This document shows, piece after piece, positions 1 through 9,711 of a stretch of DNA of 64,000 nt. This DNA is from Anaerolineae bacterium (GTDB lineage Bacteria > Chloroflexota > Anaerolineae > Aggregatilineales > JAFGMM01). Below the pieces are notes generated by a model. The model made no database searches, was not told the origin of the DNA, and saw only the letters and a program-made list of their open reading frames with translations. The stretch's first letter is position 1. Each line of letters begins with the position of its first letter. The stretch spans positions 434,001 to 498,000 of the forward strand of contig JAOSJO010000012.1 in NCBI GenBank assembly GCA_027494055.1, given 5' to 3'. A program made the translations under genes and the position numbers.

Positions 1-621
1 GACCGCGCGCCCTGGCAGGTGTGGGACTTCACCCTCGAAGAGATACAGTCGCTCGATTGCGGTTCGTGGTTCAATGCGAGCGACCCGTTCGGGCAGATTG
101 GGGCCGGCAACGTCTCAGAGGCGGACCAGCAGGCCTATGTGGGCGAACCTGCGCCGACCCTCCGCGCAGCTTTGGCGTTCACGCACGACAACAACTGGCG
201 CGTAAACGTGGAGCTGAAGGCGCAGCCCAACCCCGAACTGGACGCCGTCATCGTCGCGCAGACGGTCGCATTGATTGAAGAACTGGGGATGGACGATGGC
301 GTGCAGGTCGTCATCTCTTCATTCAACCATGACTATCTACAAGCAGTCCGCGCACAGAATGCGAACATTCCCACGCAGGCGATCACCAGCCAACTGATCC
401 GCGACCTGCCGGACTATCTGGCGGCACTCGGCGCGGAGGCCTGCAACCCGAAGTTGAACACGTGGAGCTATGCGCGGATGCGCGAATTGCAGGCGGAGGG
501 CGTCCGATTCAACGTGTGGACGGTGAACGACGAACTCGCCATGCGCGCCCTCATCAATACCGGCGTTCACGGCATTATCACGGACTATCCCCAAACCCTG
601 CTCGCCTTGCTGGACGAGTGA
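1..621 (+). CDS. Glycerophosphodiester phosphodiesterase, C-terminal part
   Basis: The reading frame is open from the first base, so the gene begins upstream of the window; a GTG at 19 is internal. The family hydrolyses glycerophosphodiesters to glycerol-3-phosphate and an alcohol on a TIM barrel. Visible family features are the strand motif NVELKA (about residue 65), ISSFNHDYL, the late-barrel FNVWTVND and the closing GVHGIITDYP. The N-terminal strand carrying the first catalytic His/Glu residues is outside the window, so activity cannot be judged. The gene ends cleanly and is followed 70 bases later by the MutS-like gene on the same strand. Confidence 0.85.
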   Translation, partial: DRAPWQVWDFTLEEIQSLDCGSWFNASDPFGQIGAGNVSEADQQAYVGEPAPTLRAALAFTHDNNWRVNVELKAQPNPELDAVIVAQTVALIEELGMDDGVQVVISSFNHDYLQAVRAQNANIPTQAITSQLIRDLPDYLAALGAEACNPKLNTWSYARMRELQAEGVRFNVWTVNDELAMRALINTGVHGIITDYPQTLLALLDE

Positions 622-690
622 TCTGACACACGGCGGCTGAACCGGGAAGAATTGAACCGCCGATAACGCGAACCATCAGGTGAATGTGAC

Positions 691-2543
691 GTGAACCAAC
701 GCGAACGCCGCCAACACGCCCTCACGCGCCATGCCGCGCGGATCGGGCGCCGGCTCAACCGGCTGCGCGACATCAGCGACCAGTTCTCGTGGCTCAGGCT
801 TGGGGTGTTCTTCGGCGGTGTGGTGGCCAGCTTCACCGCGTACTACATCGAGGCCGGTCTGTTCTTCGTCAGCGTCGCGCTGTGGATGGCGGCGTTTGCC
901 CTCGTCGCGCGCACTCACCGCCGCGTCAAGGACAGCATCGCACGACACGAAGTCTGGCTGGACATCAAATCGGCCCAGGTCGCGCGCATGGCGCTCGATT
1001 GGGACAGCCTCCCGCCGGCCCATCCCGACCTCACCCCCCGCGACGCCGCGCTTAGCCTCGACCTCGACCTGTACGGCGACCGCGCGCTGCACCGCCTGAT
1101 CGATACCAGCACGACGCGCGAGGGCAGCCAGCGCCTCCTCGACTGGCTGGCGACCGCCGTCCCTGACCTCGACGCCATCGCGCGGCGGCAGGCGCTCGTG
1201 CGCGAGCTGATTCCCCTCCCGGTGTTCCGCGACAAGCTGCAAATGTACGCCACGCTCGCCACGAGGTCGCAGCGCTGGGAGGGCGCGGACCTCGCCGCCT
1301 GGCTGAAGCACGCAAAGTATGTCTCCGTGCAGCGGGGGCGGTCCTCGTGACAGGCGCGCTCGCGCTGCTGAACATCGTGCTGCTCGTGCTGGGCCTGGCG
1401 CGCGTCATCCCGATGCTTTGCTTCGGCTCCTTCGTGATCTATGTGGCCGTGTACGCCTGGTCGGCGCGCGGGGCTAACACCCTGATTAAGGCGGCAAACA
1501 CCATCCTCGACCCTCTGCGCAACCTCGGCACGGTGCTCGGCTACCTGGAGAAGTACCGCTACGGGCGCAATGAGGGCCTGCACGCGCTCTGCACGCCGTT
1601 CGTCACGGGCGCGCACCGCCCTTCGGCTGAACTCCGCCGCCTTACGTGGGTCGTGGCGGGGGCGAGCATCCGGGGAAACCCGTTTCTCTGGATCCTTGTC
1701 AACGCCGTTGTCCCGTGGGACCTCTTCATCGCGTACCTGCTGGAGCGGCGCAAGCGGGCGCTGGCGCAAATGGTGCCGCAGTGGCTCGACGTGTGGTACG
1801 AACTGGAGGCGCTCTGCGCGCTGGCGAACCTGGCCTATCTCAACCCGGCCTACACCTTCCCCTGCATTGTCGCCGACGGCGGCGCGGGAGAAGGGCAGAC
1901 CGCGCCTGCCCTTCTGGAAGTGCGCGCGCTGGGGCACCCGCTCATCCCGGAGGCGGACCGCGTGTGCAACGACTTCGCCATCGCGGGGCGCGGGAAACTG
2001 GCGCTCATCACCGGCTCCAACATGTCGGGCAAGAGCACGTTCCTCCGCACCCTGGGGATCAACCTGTGCCTGGCCTACGCCGGCGGGCCGGTCAACGCGC
2101 AGAGCCTGCGCACCGCCCCCGTCCGGCTGTTTACCGTCATCCGCGTGACAGACTCGGTGTCGGAGGGCATCTCGTATTTCTACGCCGAGGTCAAGCGCCT
2201 CAAGACGCTGCTGGAGGCGCTCGAAGCGGAACACCCCGCGCCGGTGTTCTATCTTATTGACGAGATCTTCAAGGGCACGAACAATCGGGAGCGGCTGATC
2301 GGGAGCCGGTCTTACATCCGCACCCTCGTCCGCCACAACGGCTTGGGCGCGCTCTCGACGCATGACCTGGAACTTGTCAGCCTCGCCGACGAAATCCCAC
2401 AGATCAAGAACTACCACTTCACCGAGAGCGTCGCCGACGGGCGGATGCACTTCGACTACACGCTGCGCCCCGGCCCCAGCCCCACGACGAACGCGCTCAA
2501 GATCATGCGCATGGAGGGCCTGCCCGTCGAGCCGCCGGCGTGA
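691..2543 (+). CDS. Membrane-anchored MutS-family ATPase (frameshifted)
   Basis: Two overlapping frames (691-1350 and 1347-2543) together encode about 617 residues. The join lies in a five-G run at 1334-1338; reading through it gives a continuous protein. The N-terminal half has two adjacent hydrophobic segments (about residues 35-75) and a second pair after the join (about 220-260), so the protein is probably membrane bound. The C-terminal third is a MutS domain V ATPase: Walker A GSNMSGKST, Walker B FYLIDEIFKGTN, and STHDLEL as the D-loop/H-motif. It lacks the mismatch-recognition domain I of true MutS and the Smr domain of MutS2. Start is GTG 691 with a weak AGGTG upstream. The family is known from genomes, but its function is not established; mismatch repair should not be assumed. 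Confidence 0.8.
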
Positions 2544-2602
2544 TCGGGCGGCCCCGCCTCAGCCAGGTGAGTGGTTTGTTGTTTCGTCACGACACGAAAG
2601 GG

Positions 2603-3364
2603 CTAGCCGTTGTGGTGTGACGCGCCGCGCCTCTGGAACCGCACCTTCAGCACCAGGTGCCCCAGGCGCAGGTCGTCATGCTCGCGCAGGCAGCGCTCCT
2701 CGTGGGCGCGCAACCGCTGGCCGTTGATGAAGGTGCCGTTGGTGCTCCCCAGGTCGGTGACGGTGACGGTGTTCTCGTTGCGCCGGATGGCGACGTGCAA
2801 CCGGGAAACCCCGTACTCGTCCGCTTTGTACGGCGTCAGGTCTGTGTCCGCCAGAACGCTGCCCTGCGCGCTGCGCCCGACGATCACCTCATGGTGGAGT
2901 TCCGGGTCAACCCGGATCGGATCGCCCCCATCACGCGGCTCCAGCACGAGCACGCGGTCCTCGCCGAAGCTCGCCGTCCCCCAGCGCTCCTCGGTCGCCA
3001 TCGCATCGTAGTTGCCGCGCAGGCGGTTGGTCGCCGGCGCAGAGGCGAGAATGTGCCCGCAGGCGTAGCAGTAGTACTCCTGCCTGTGGTTGGGCTTGCC
3101 GCAGTTCGGGCACGCTGTGACCGCTTCCGGAGGGATGTCACGCCGGGGCGGCGGATCGCGGTACGCCTGTGGCCGGTGCTGCCCACCTTCCTGCCGTTCC
3201 CACGCGGTGATCCGCATCCCGACCTCGCGCCGATGTTCGACGTTGAGCTTGCTCGTATGGCCGTGCAAGGCCTGAAGCGCCTCGTCCGGCGCGCGCCCTT
3301 CCTTGCGCATCTTCACATAGGCAGAGAAGGCGGCTAACACGCCCGGCTCTGGGACTCGCCTCAT
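2603..3364 (-). CDS. Zinc-ribbon and FHA domain protein
   Basis: 253 residues. The N-terminal 80 residues are polar and helical. A four-Cys zinc ribbon follows (CPNCGK, then CYACGH, about residues 85-105). The C-terminal 100 residues are a forkhead-associated domain with GRSAQG, SRLHVAIRRN and the phosphothreonine-binding signature LGSTNGTFINGQRL. FHA domains bind phosphothreonine peptides, so this is probably an intracellular adaptor in Ser/Thr-kinase signalling. No kinase lies nearby, so the partner is unknown. It is read leftward after the cytidylate-kinase-like gene (123-base gap) and converges on the MutS-like gene. The ATG at 3364 has a GGGGGTAAAGG stretch just upstream. Confidence 0.85.
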   Translation of the reverse strand: MRRVPEPGVLAAFSAYVKMRKEGRAPDEALQALHGHTSKLNVEHRREVGMRITAWERQEGGQHRPQAYRDPPPRRDIPPEAVTACPNCGKPNHRQEYYCYACGHILASAPATNRLRGNYDAMATEERWGTASFGEDRVLVLEPRDGGDPIRVDPELHHEVIVGRSAQGSVLADTDLTPYKADEYGVSRLHVAIRRNENTVTVTDLGSTNGTFINGQRLRAHEERCLREHDDLRLGHLVLKVRFQRRGASHHNG

Positions 3365-3487
3365 CCTTTACCCCCGGCAGTATCACATCGGACCACGCGC
3401 AATTATACAACAGCTCATCAGATTCAGTTTGAGTCGTTGTGCAAGCTTGATTTTACCGCGCCGAGGCGCGTGATGCGACGCGCCGCA

Positions 3488-4149
3488 TTACCAGGTCGGG
3501 ACCGCCTCCAGGTGCTTCACGGCATCGACGATGATGCGTGAGGCTTCTTCCAGCCCGCACAACTCGGTGTTGATGATGAGGTGATACAGTTCGGGGTCGT
3601 CCCACTTGGCCCAGTGGAAACGCTCCATGTATTCAGCGGCGGCGTGGTCGCGTGCCTCAATGTAGCGGCGGGTCGTCTTCTCGTCCCACCCTTCCCGCCC
3701 CTGGATGCGCCGCAAGCGCGCCTTGATCGGCGCGATGAGCCGCACATGGAGCACGCCGGGGCTGTCGCGCAATATGGCCTGCGCCCCCGGCCCACGATAA
3801 CGACGTTCCCCCGCTGGTAGGCGGCCCGGATGGCGCGACCGACCAGAATCGCACAGTCCGATTCGTCCAGGTGCCGGATGAGCTTCTTCTCGATCCCGGT
3901 CTCATCGCGCACCCGGATCGGGGTTGTGAACATCCGGCGGCTCCCGGCCCCGAAGAGGTTCTGCAGCAGGGTCTTGGCTTTGTATTCCTCAGGGAAATCG
4001 ACGATTTCGCACTCTGTCAACCCGATGTTGATCGCTTCCTGGACCAGGATGCGCTTGTCGAAGTAGCTGTACGAGAGGGCGCGGCACACCTGCTCGACCA
4101 CTTCCTGGCGGCCAGAACCAACCTGGCGAGAGATCGTGACGACTGCCAT
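3488..4149 (-). CDS. Cytidylate kinase-like family protein (frameshifted)
   Basis: The N-terminal part (to about 3790) begins MAVVTISRQVGSGRQ, the usual opening of the cytidylate kinase-like family, with a P-loop variant GSGRQEVVEQ. The C-terminal part resumes in another frame from about 3780 and carries the LID-like arginines (RLRRIQGREGWDEKTTRRYI) and HLIINTE near the end. A single-base shift near 3785 in a C-rich run joins them to about 220 residues. Start is ATG 4149, not the TTG six bases upstream: AGGAG sits seven bases before this ATG. The family is related to CMP kinase, but the substrate of this branch is not established. A promoter-like TATACT lies just upstream on the minus strand. 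Confidence 0.8.
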
Positions 4150-4349
4150 GAGCAATCTCCTCTCTCTTTGCAGCAGATGGGTTTCTAAGTTCAGTATATC
4201 ACAAATACCCTCCTGCGAGGGGTACCTCGGAGATGGGAGGCGAGAAAATTTCAGGCCGAAGCCCTGGGCACATCCCCCGTTCGATGCTAGACTACAGGCC
4301 GTCCGAAACGCACCGCACGCCAGCGCGCGACGTGTTCAGGAGGCGACGC

Positions 4350-5415
4350 ATGACTGAGGAGACGCGGGCCGTGTTCTGGGACAGCGGGCAGGTGTGCATG
4401 ATCGACCAGCCCCTCCTCCCGCACAAGTTCGAGATCCGGCGCTACGACACCGCCCAACAGGTCGCCGACGCCATCCGGACGATGGTCGTGCGCGGCGCGC
4501 CCGCCATCGGCGCGGCGGCGGGGTTCGGCATAGCGATCGCGGCGCAGCGCAGCCAGGCGACGACCGTCGAGGGGGTTGCGCAAGGACCTGCAGGCTGCCG
4601 AGGCGGTGCTTGCCCGGTCGCGTCCAACGGCGGTGAACCTCTTCTGGGCGCTCAGGCGCATGATGAAGCGCGCCCAGGACCCCGGCCTGGACACCGCAGA
4701 CAGGCTCCGCGCCGCGATGCTGGCCGAAGCGCAGAAGATCGCCGACGAGGATGTCGAGATCAACCAGCGCATGGGCACGGTCGGCGCGGCGCTCGTGCCG
4801 CAGAAGGCGACGATCATCCACCACTGCAACACCGGCAGCCTGGCGACCGTGCTCTGGGGGACGGCGTTGGGCGTGATCCGGTCGGCGTTCTACCAGGGGA
4901 AGGACATCCACGTGCTGGTGGACGAGACCCGCCCCCGGCTGCAAGGGGCGCGCCTGACCGCGTGGGAGCTTAAGAACCTCGGCATCCCGCACACGGTGAT
5001 CGCCGACGGCGCGTCGGGCCACTACATGCGCCGGCACGGCGTCGATCTGTGCCTGGTTGGATCGGACCGCATCGCGGCGAACGGCGACGTGGCGAATAAG
5101 ATCGGGACGTACAACCTGGCGGTGGTGGCCCGCGAGAACGGGGTGCCGTTTTACGCGGTTGCGCCGTTCTCCACCATCGACATGGACACGATGCACGGCG
5201 ACCTGATCGAGATCGAGGAGCGCGCCGAGGAAGAGGTCACGCACATTGCGGGGCAGCGCATCACGCCGGCCGGGTCGCCGGCGGGCAACCCGGCCTTTGA
5301 CGTGACGCCCAATTACCTGGTGACGGCCATCGTGACCGAATACGGCGTCATCCGCCCGCCGTTCAACGTCAACCTGTATAAGCTGGTCCACGAGGTGGGG
5401 GCATCATCCCCGTAG
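4350..5415 (+). CDS. mtnA: Methylthioribose-1-phosphate isomerase (frameshifted)
   Basis: Catalyses conversion of S-methyl-5-thioribose-1-phosphate to methylthioribulose-1-phosphate in methionine salvage. The start is fixed by a perfect AGGAGG at 4338-4343, six bases before ATG 4350, giving [13 protein letters not shown]. The N-terminal part contains [16 protein letters not shown], typical of the family. A one-base surplus in the G run at 4571-4575 shifts the frame; the rest continues [20 protein letters not shown]. Later motifs are [10 protein letters not shown], the catalytic-site region DGASGHYM, and the signature [18 protein letters not shown]. Length about 354 residues is normal. No other salvage gene is adjacent, and no SAM riboswitch is visible in the 200 bases upstream. 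It is convergent with the DUF362 gene. Confidence 0.93.
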
Positions 5416-5440
5416 AGACCGGGCAGCCGCCCGCGCTGGC

Positions 5441-6490
5441 CTACGTCTCCAGCAGGATCGCCTGGATGGCCTCCGCATAGGCGGCGCTCGCGTCGTCGCC
5501 GGTGACCAGCTCAATCTTTTCGGGGCTGTCGACGCCAAGGCCCAACGCCACCGCGTGCGCGATCTGCGCCTGTGCGAAGACCGGCCCCTGGCTGACGGCG
5601 TCCGTCGTGCCGAAGTAGCGCAGCAGCGCCACGCCGACCGCGTCCAGCGCGACGCGGTCCGTCCCGGCCAGGACGACCCCGGCATTGACGCGCCGGCCCT
5701 CGTGCGGCCCGCCGTTGACGAACGCCTCCACACCGTCCAGCACCACCAGGTCCGGCGCGTAGGCGGCGTTGATCTCCGCGATCTTCTCGCGCTGGTGGCC
5801 GCCGTAGTGCAGCTCGTCCATGTAGTTGTAGCGCTCGCCGGGCACGTACTTGGCGACGATGCCCACCGAGTTCTTGAGTGAGAGCGTGAAGTGCCCGCCG
5901 TACTGGTGCGTCTTGAGGCAGCAGGTCTGCACCACGCCGTCGGCCTCCAGGACGGGGCGCGCCACCGGGAATCCGTTCGCCCAGTGGCTGTCGGCGAACT
6001 GCATCAGCTCCCAATCGGCGTCGGTCAGGTCGTCGAGCACGACAGTCTCAAAGCCCAGCTCATCGGCCATGCGAAAGACGCCCTTCGCCTCCATCACCTG
6101 CCGGGTGTCGCCCATGCCGCTGCGGTCGCCCACCGCGATGGCGTCTGCGCCCATCGCCTGCAGGCGCTGGATCAGCGCGCGCAGCGTGTCCTCATGGGTC
6201 GAGCCGGGAGCCGCGTGGGCGCTGTTGAAGTTCGGCTTGACGAACAGGCGCTTGCCCTTCACCGGGTTGATTTCGAGCAGGTCCAGCGCCGCGTTCACGC
6301 CCGCCGCCCGGTCCTCCGTCTTGACGAACGCAATCTGCGCGGTGGCGCGCGCGTCTTGCCGGGCCACAACGCGCGCCGCGCTGGGACGCACGGCGTCGCG
6401 CCCAACGCCACGCGCCGAGAGCCACGCCGCGCCGCCCAGTCCACCCAACGCCTTCAGAAAGTCACGCCGATCCATACCGCTGTGCATCAC
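5441..6490 (-). CDS. Tat-exported DUF362 domain protein
   Basis: 349 residues. The N-terminus has a twin-arginine signal: DRRDFLKALGGLGGAAWLSA, so it is probably exported folded with a cofactor. The first ATG (6490) gives five extra residues; the ATG six codons in gives the textbook MDRRDFLK. The remainder matches DUF362: VKPNFNSAH near residue 85, AVGDRSGMGDT, CCLKTHQYGGHFTLSLKNSVG, and LVVLDGVEAFVNGGPHEG. Members often bind or sit with iron-sulfur proteins, but here there is no C-terminal ferredoxin motif. The reaction is unknown. It lies 96 bases downstream of the uroporphyrinogen-decarboxylase-like gene on the same strand and may be cotranscribed. Confidence 0.85.
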   Translation of the reverse strand: MMHSGMDRRDFLKALGGLGGAAWLSARGVGRDAVRPSAARVVARQDARATAQIAFVKTEDRAAGVNAALDLLEINPVKGKRLFVKPNFNSAHAAPGSTHEDTLRALIQRLQAMGADAIAVGDRSGMGDTRQVMEAKGVFRMADELGFETVVLDDLTDADWELMQFADSHWANGFPVARPVLEADGVVQTCCLKTHQYGGHFTLSLKNSVGIVAKYVPGERYNYMDELHYGGHQREKIAEINAAYAPDLVVLDGVEAFVNGGPHEGRRVNAGVVLAGTDRVALDAVGVALLRYFGTTDAVSQGPVFAQAQIAHAVALGLGVDSPEKIELVTGDDASAAYAEAIQAILLET

Positions 6491-6586
6491 GCCGTTACCT
6501 CACAAAACACTTCCTGCTGTTACCCTACAGTTTATACCTATACTGCGCGCAGAAGCCCACTGCCGCCAGCCGCGCGGCGGCGCTGG

Positions 6587-7535
6587 TCAGCGCGCGTTCT
6601 GGAAAGCGTGGGCCGTGTCGATGGCCGTCTTCAGGTTCGCCCAGGGGGTATCGCTGGGCACGGTGCAATCCGCGCCGAGGATGAAACGTTCGGGCGCTTC
6701 GCGCAGCACCGCCGTCGCCGCCTGCCTGATCTGTTCCGCCGTGCCGGTCGCCAGGACGCCTTTTCGCTCCATACCGCCCATGTAGGGCCGGTTGAAGCGC
6801 TGCGCCGCCTGCTTCGGCGAGATCCGCGCGCCGCCCAGGGTCAGCGGGCAGTTCACCACGTCGCCCGGATAGTCCAGAAACGGCGTGAAGTCGTCATAGT
6901 CGCGCTCGTAGTCGCACACATGCAGGATGTTGAACGGGCACGCCTGGTTGATCTCGGCCATCACGGCGAGGTCATAGGGCCTGATGTACTGCTCGAAGAT
7001 GCCGGGGTCGTCAAAGCGCCCGGCCTCGCCGCCCTGCGTGGAGGCGTAGAAGCCGTCAACGCCCAGCCGGATGCACTCGCGCGCAAACAGCAACATGCTC
7101 TCGGTGATGATCTCCAACGCGGGCCGGACCTTTTCGGGGTCCTGCTGGAGGTGCGCCGTCACCAGCGCGTCGCTGGTGGGGTGGCCGGCGCACATGAACG
7201 GCGAGTACAGGGTCACGACCACGACAGCTTCGTCTTTCGCCGCGCGCACGATGCCCTCCACCGCCTCCAGTTGCCCCGCGAAGAAGTCCCGGCCATAGCG
7301 CGGCATTCTGGCCCAGTCACCGGGGGTCTGGATGTCGGGGGATGGGCGGGAATGGCCGCTCGTACTGGATCTTCACGAAGTCCATCCCGGTGTCGCGGAA
7401 GTACTCCAGGTGCTTCTCGACCGCCGCCTGCCCCTCGCGGAAACCCGGCGGAAAGTGCAGGAAGAAGGCCGCCGGGATGTAGGGCGGACGCCCGTCCGGG
7501 TCCAGCAGGCTCAGGATGACATCGCGTTTGTTCAT
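6587..7535 (-). CDS. Uroporphyrinogen decarboxylase-like protein (frameshifted)
   Basis: The N-terminal 72 residues (7535-7320) begin MNKRDVILSLLDPDGRPPYI. After a shift in the G run near 7336-7341 the rest continues from about 7310 with residues typical of the URO-D/MtaA/CmuA superfamily: FYASTQGGE, HVCDYERDY, VVNCPLTLGG, and the C-terminal RFILGADCTVPSDTPWANL. Total length is about 315 residues. The superfamily includes tetrapyrrole decarboxylases and corrinoid methyltransferases. Distant members such as this one are often annotated as URO-D without evidence for haem synthesis. No heme genes are nearby. An AGAGGA sits seven bases before ATG 7535. Cofactor and substrate are unknown. Confidence 0.82.
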
Positions 7536-7685
7536 TTTCGGTCCTCTCTACACTTCGGGGTGTGGTGTTAGATGATCTTACCAGAAAGCGGCGGCTTTGC
7601 GCACGAAGAAGGATCGAACCGCGCATTACGCGAATTCAGAGGGAGCGCGGCAAAGTGACGGGGGCGGTTCGCAATCGCTGATTTA

Positions 7686-8498
7686 TTATCCGTGTTGTCC
7701 CTGGTTCGCGCTCTTCTCCAGCGCTTCCGTCAGCCGGGCCTCCAGCGCGACCATCTCCTCCGAGAAGCGCGCGCGGGGCCGGGGGGAGCGACACATCCGC
7801 CTCCAGCACGACCCGCCCCGGTCGCGCGCTGAGCACAAGGACACGGTCCCCCAGAAAGACTGCCTCCTCCACGTCGTGGGTGATGAACAGGATCGTCTGG
7901 TTGAAGCGTTGCCACACGCCCAACAGCCAATCCTGAAGCTCGCGCCGCGTGAGCGCGTCGAGCGCGCCGAACGGCTCGTCGAGCAGCACCACGCTCCGGT
8001 CGGATAGAAAGGTGCGCAGCAGCGCCGCGCGCTGCCGCATCCCGCCGCTGAGGGTCGCGGGCCACGCCCGCGCGACCCCTCCAGGCCGAACAGCGGCAGC
8101 AGCTCCCGCGCGCGGCGGCGCGCCTCCGCCTTCGCGACGCCCTCAAGCTCTGGCCCAACGATCACGTTGTCGAGCACGGTGCGCCAGGGCAGCAGGAGGT
8201 CGCGCTGCGGCATGTAGCCGACCAGCCCGGTGCGCCCGATGGCAGACTGCCCGGCAATCCGCACCTCGCCCTCGTCCGGCGTCACCAGCCCGGTGATGAT
8301 GTTGAAGATCGTGCTCTTGCCGGAGCCGCTCGGCCCGATGATCGTGATGAACTCGCCCTGGGCGGCGGCGAAGGTCACGCGGTCGAGCGCGTGGACGACG
8401 CCATTCTCGTCGCGGAAGGTCTTCGACACGCCGCGAAGTTCGATACACGGCTCGCCCTGCGTGCAGCGTCCAACGGGTCGGGAGTCAGGAGGGGTCAT
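7686..8498 (-). CDS. thiZ: ABC transporter ATPase, thiamine-precursor importer (two frameshifts)
   Basis: Last gene of the TPP-riboswitch operon. The N-terminal part has Walker A IGPSGSGKST, and a Q-loop region GYMPQRDLLLPW typical of the nitrate/taurine/ThiZ branch. The frame is lost near 8065 and restored near 7780; in between, the correct reading lies in another frame (LLDEPFGALDALTRRELQ and THDVEEAVFLGDRVLVLSARP). The C-terminal end FSEEMVALEARLTEAL returns to the first frame. The signature motif LSGGM falls at the first shift. The 270-residue open frame therefore exists by accident of two compensating shifts, and its middle third is wrong as literally translated. The likely substrate is a pyrimidine thiamine precursor, inferred from ThiY and the riboswitch. 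Confidence 0.85.
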   Translation of the reverse strand: MTPPDSRPVGRCTQGEPCIELRGVSKTFRDENGVVHALDRVTFAAAQGEFITIIGPSGSGKSTIFNIITGLVTPDEGEVRIAGQSAIGRTGLVGYMPQRDLLLPWRTVLDNVIVGPELEGVAKAEARRRARELLPLFGLEGSRGRGPRPSAAGCGSARRCCAPFYPTGAWCCSTSRSARSTRSRGASFRIGCWACGNASTRRSCSSPTTWRRQSFWGTVSLCSARDRGGSCWRRMCRSPRPRARFSEEMVALEARLTEALEKSANQGQHG

Positions 8499-8619
8499 GG
8501 CGTGAGTCCTTGTGTTGGGAGTATGTCGCTCCCCTAGAGAATCAGGCTGGGCGGCGGCTACCGGCTTTCACCCGAACGCACGCGCGGGCATGTCGCGCTG
8601 TTGCATCCGCAAAGCAGCT

Positions 8620-9657
8620 CTAGTCTGTCTCCGCCGCCTCCGGTGCGGGCGGCAGGAAGGCGTTGGTGAACGCCGCCTCGTTGTCAACCGGCGTCTCAAG
8701 GACGCCGTTCTCAACCAGGAACGCCGTGAAGCCCTCCCAGACCTCCAGCGCCTGCTCGCCCCAGCGCGGCGCGTCCGCCTGGTACTGGTCGGTCAGCCAC
8801 GCCTGGCTCTGGCGCACCAACTCTTCGTCAAGCTCCGGCGCGGCCTCCAGCAGGATGTCCGCCGCCTCGTCAGGGTGCGCGATTGCCCACATGTAGCCGC
8901 GCGAGGCCGCCTCCACAAAGGCGCGCACCGCGTCGGGCCGCTCCTCAATCATCGCCTCGCCGGTGATAAGGATCGGCGTGTAGTAGTCGGGCACGCAGTC
9001 GAGGTAGTCCTGCAGCATCAGCACGTTCAGGTCAATGCCCTGCACCTCGGCGCGGATGCCGTCCCAGGCGTAGAAGATCCACGCCACATCGATGCGGCCC
9101 GTCTCCAGCAGCGGCAGCGCATCGACAAAGCCCACGTCAACGAAGTTGAGGTCGTCCACGTCCGCGCCGTCGCACGCCATGAGCAGGTCGAGCACGGGCC
9201 GCTCCACTCCCGAGCCGAACGCGCCGTAGTTCAGCCCGGCCAGGTCCGCCGGCGACGCGACACCCTGCTCGGCAATGGTCGCGAACCCCGACGTGTTGTG
9301 CTGGATGATGGCCGCAATCGACACAATGGGCATCTCGGCGGCGCGGCTGAAGGTGAACCACTCCTGGAAGCTGATGCCGAACTCGGCAGTGCCGTTGGCG
9401 ACGATCTGCTCAACCGGGATGTCGCCGCTCGGCTGGACGAACGTCACGCTGAGGTTGGCTTCCTCAAAGTAGCCGTTCGCCTGTGCGACGTACAGCCCAG
9501 TGTGGTTCGTGTTCGGCGTCCAGTCCAGCATGAGCGTGACCCCGGTCATCTCGTCGAGCGCGAACGGCGTCGGGGTCGCCTCCTGCGCCCACGCCGGCGC
9601 AGCGATGAGCGCCAGCGCCAGAACAAACAACGCGATCTTCCCTGTGTGTTTCATCAT
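8620..9657 (-). CDS. thiY: ThiY-like pyrimidine precursor-binding protein
   Basis: 345 residues with a signal peptide ending near APAWAQ. The opening LMLDWTPNTNHTGLYVAQ is the hallmark of the NMT1/THI5-like ThiY family, which binds formylaminopyrimidine, a breakdown product of thiamine. Later come GVASPADLAGLNYGAFG and YDYL-type hinge regions. The cysteine pair and acidic C-terminal tail (PPAPEAAETD) are unremarkable. It is intact, with no frameshift. It lies between the permease and the ATPase in an operon with thiamine pyrophosphokinase under a TPP riboswitch, so a role in taking up a thiamine precursor is well supported. Export to the extracytoplasmic face is expected; there is no lipobox Cys at the cleavage site. 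Confidence 0.9.
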   Translation of the reverse strand: MMKHTGKIALFVLALALIAAPAWAQEATPTPFALDEMTGVTLMLDWTPNTNHTGLYVAQANGYFEEANLSVTFVQPSGDIPVEQIVANGTAEFGISFQEWFTFSRAAEMPIVSIAAIIQHNTSGFATIAEQGVASPADLAGLNYGAFGSGVERPVLDLLMACDGADVDDLNFVDVGFVDALPLLETGRIDVAWIFYAWDGIRAEVQGIDLNVLMLQDYLDCVPDYYTPILITGEAMIEERPDAVRAFVEAASRGYMWAIAHPDEAADILLEAAPELDEELVRQSQAWLTDQYQADAPRWGEQALEVWEGFTAFLVENGVLETPVDNEAAFTNAFLPPAPEAAETD

Positions 9658-9711
9658 CTCGTCTCTGTCCTTTCGCTTCGGTTTCTTCTCACTACACGAA
9701 GTGAACGAGCC

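Noticed and set aside
915..2450. A 511-residue minus-strand frame opposite the MutS-like gene
   Set aside because: Antisense shadow; the plus strand has Walker A and B motifs of the MutS ATPase.
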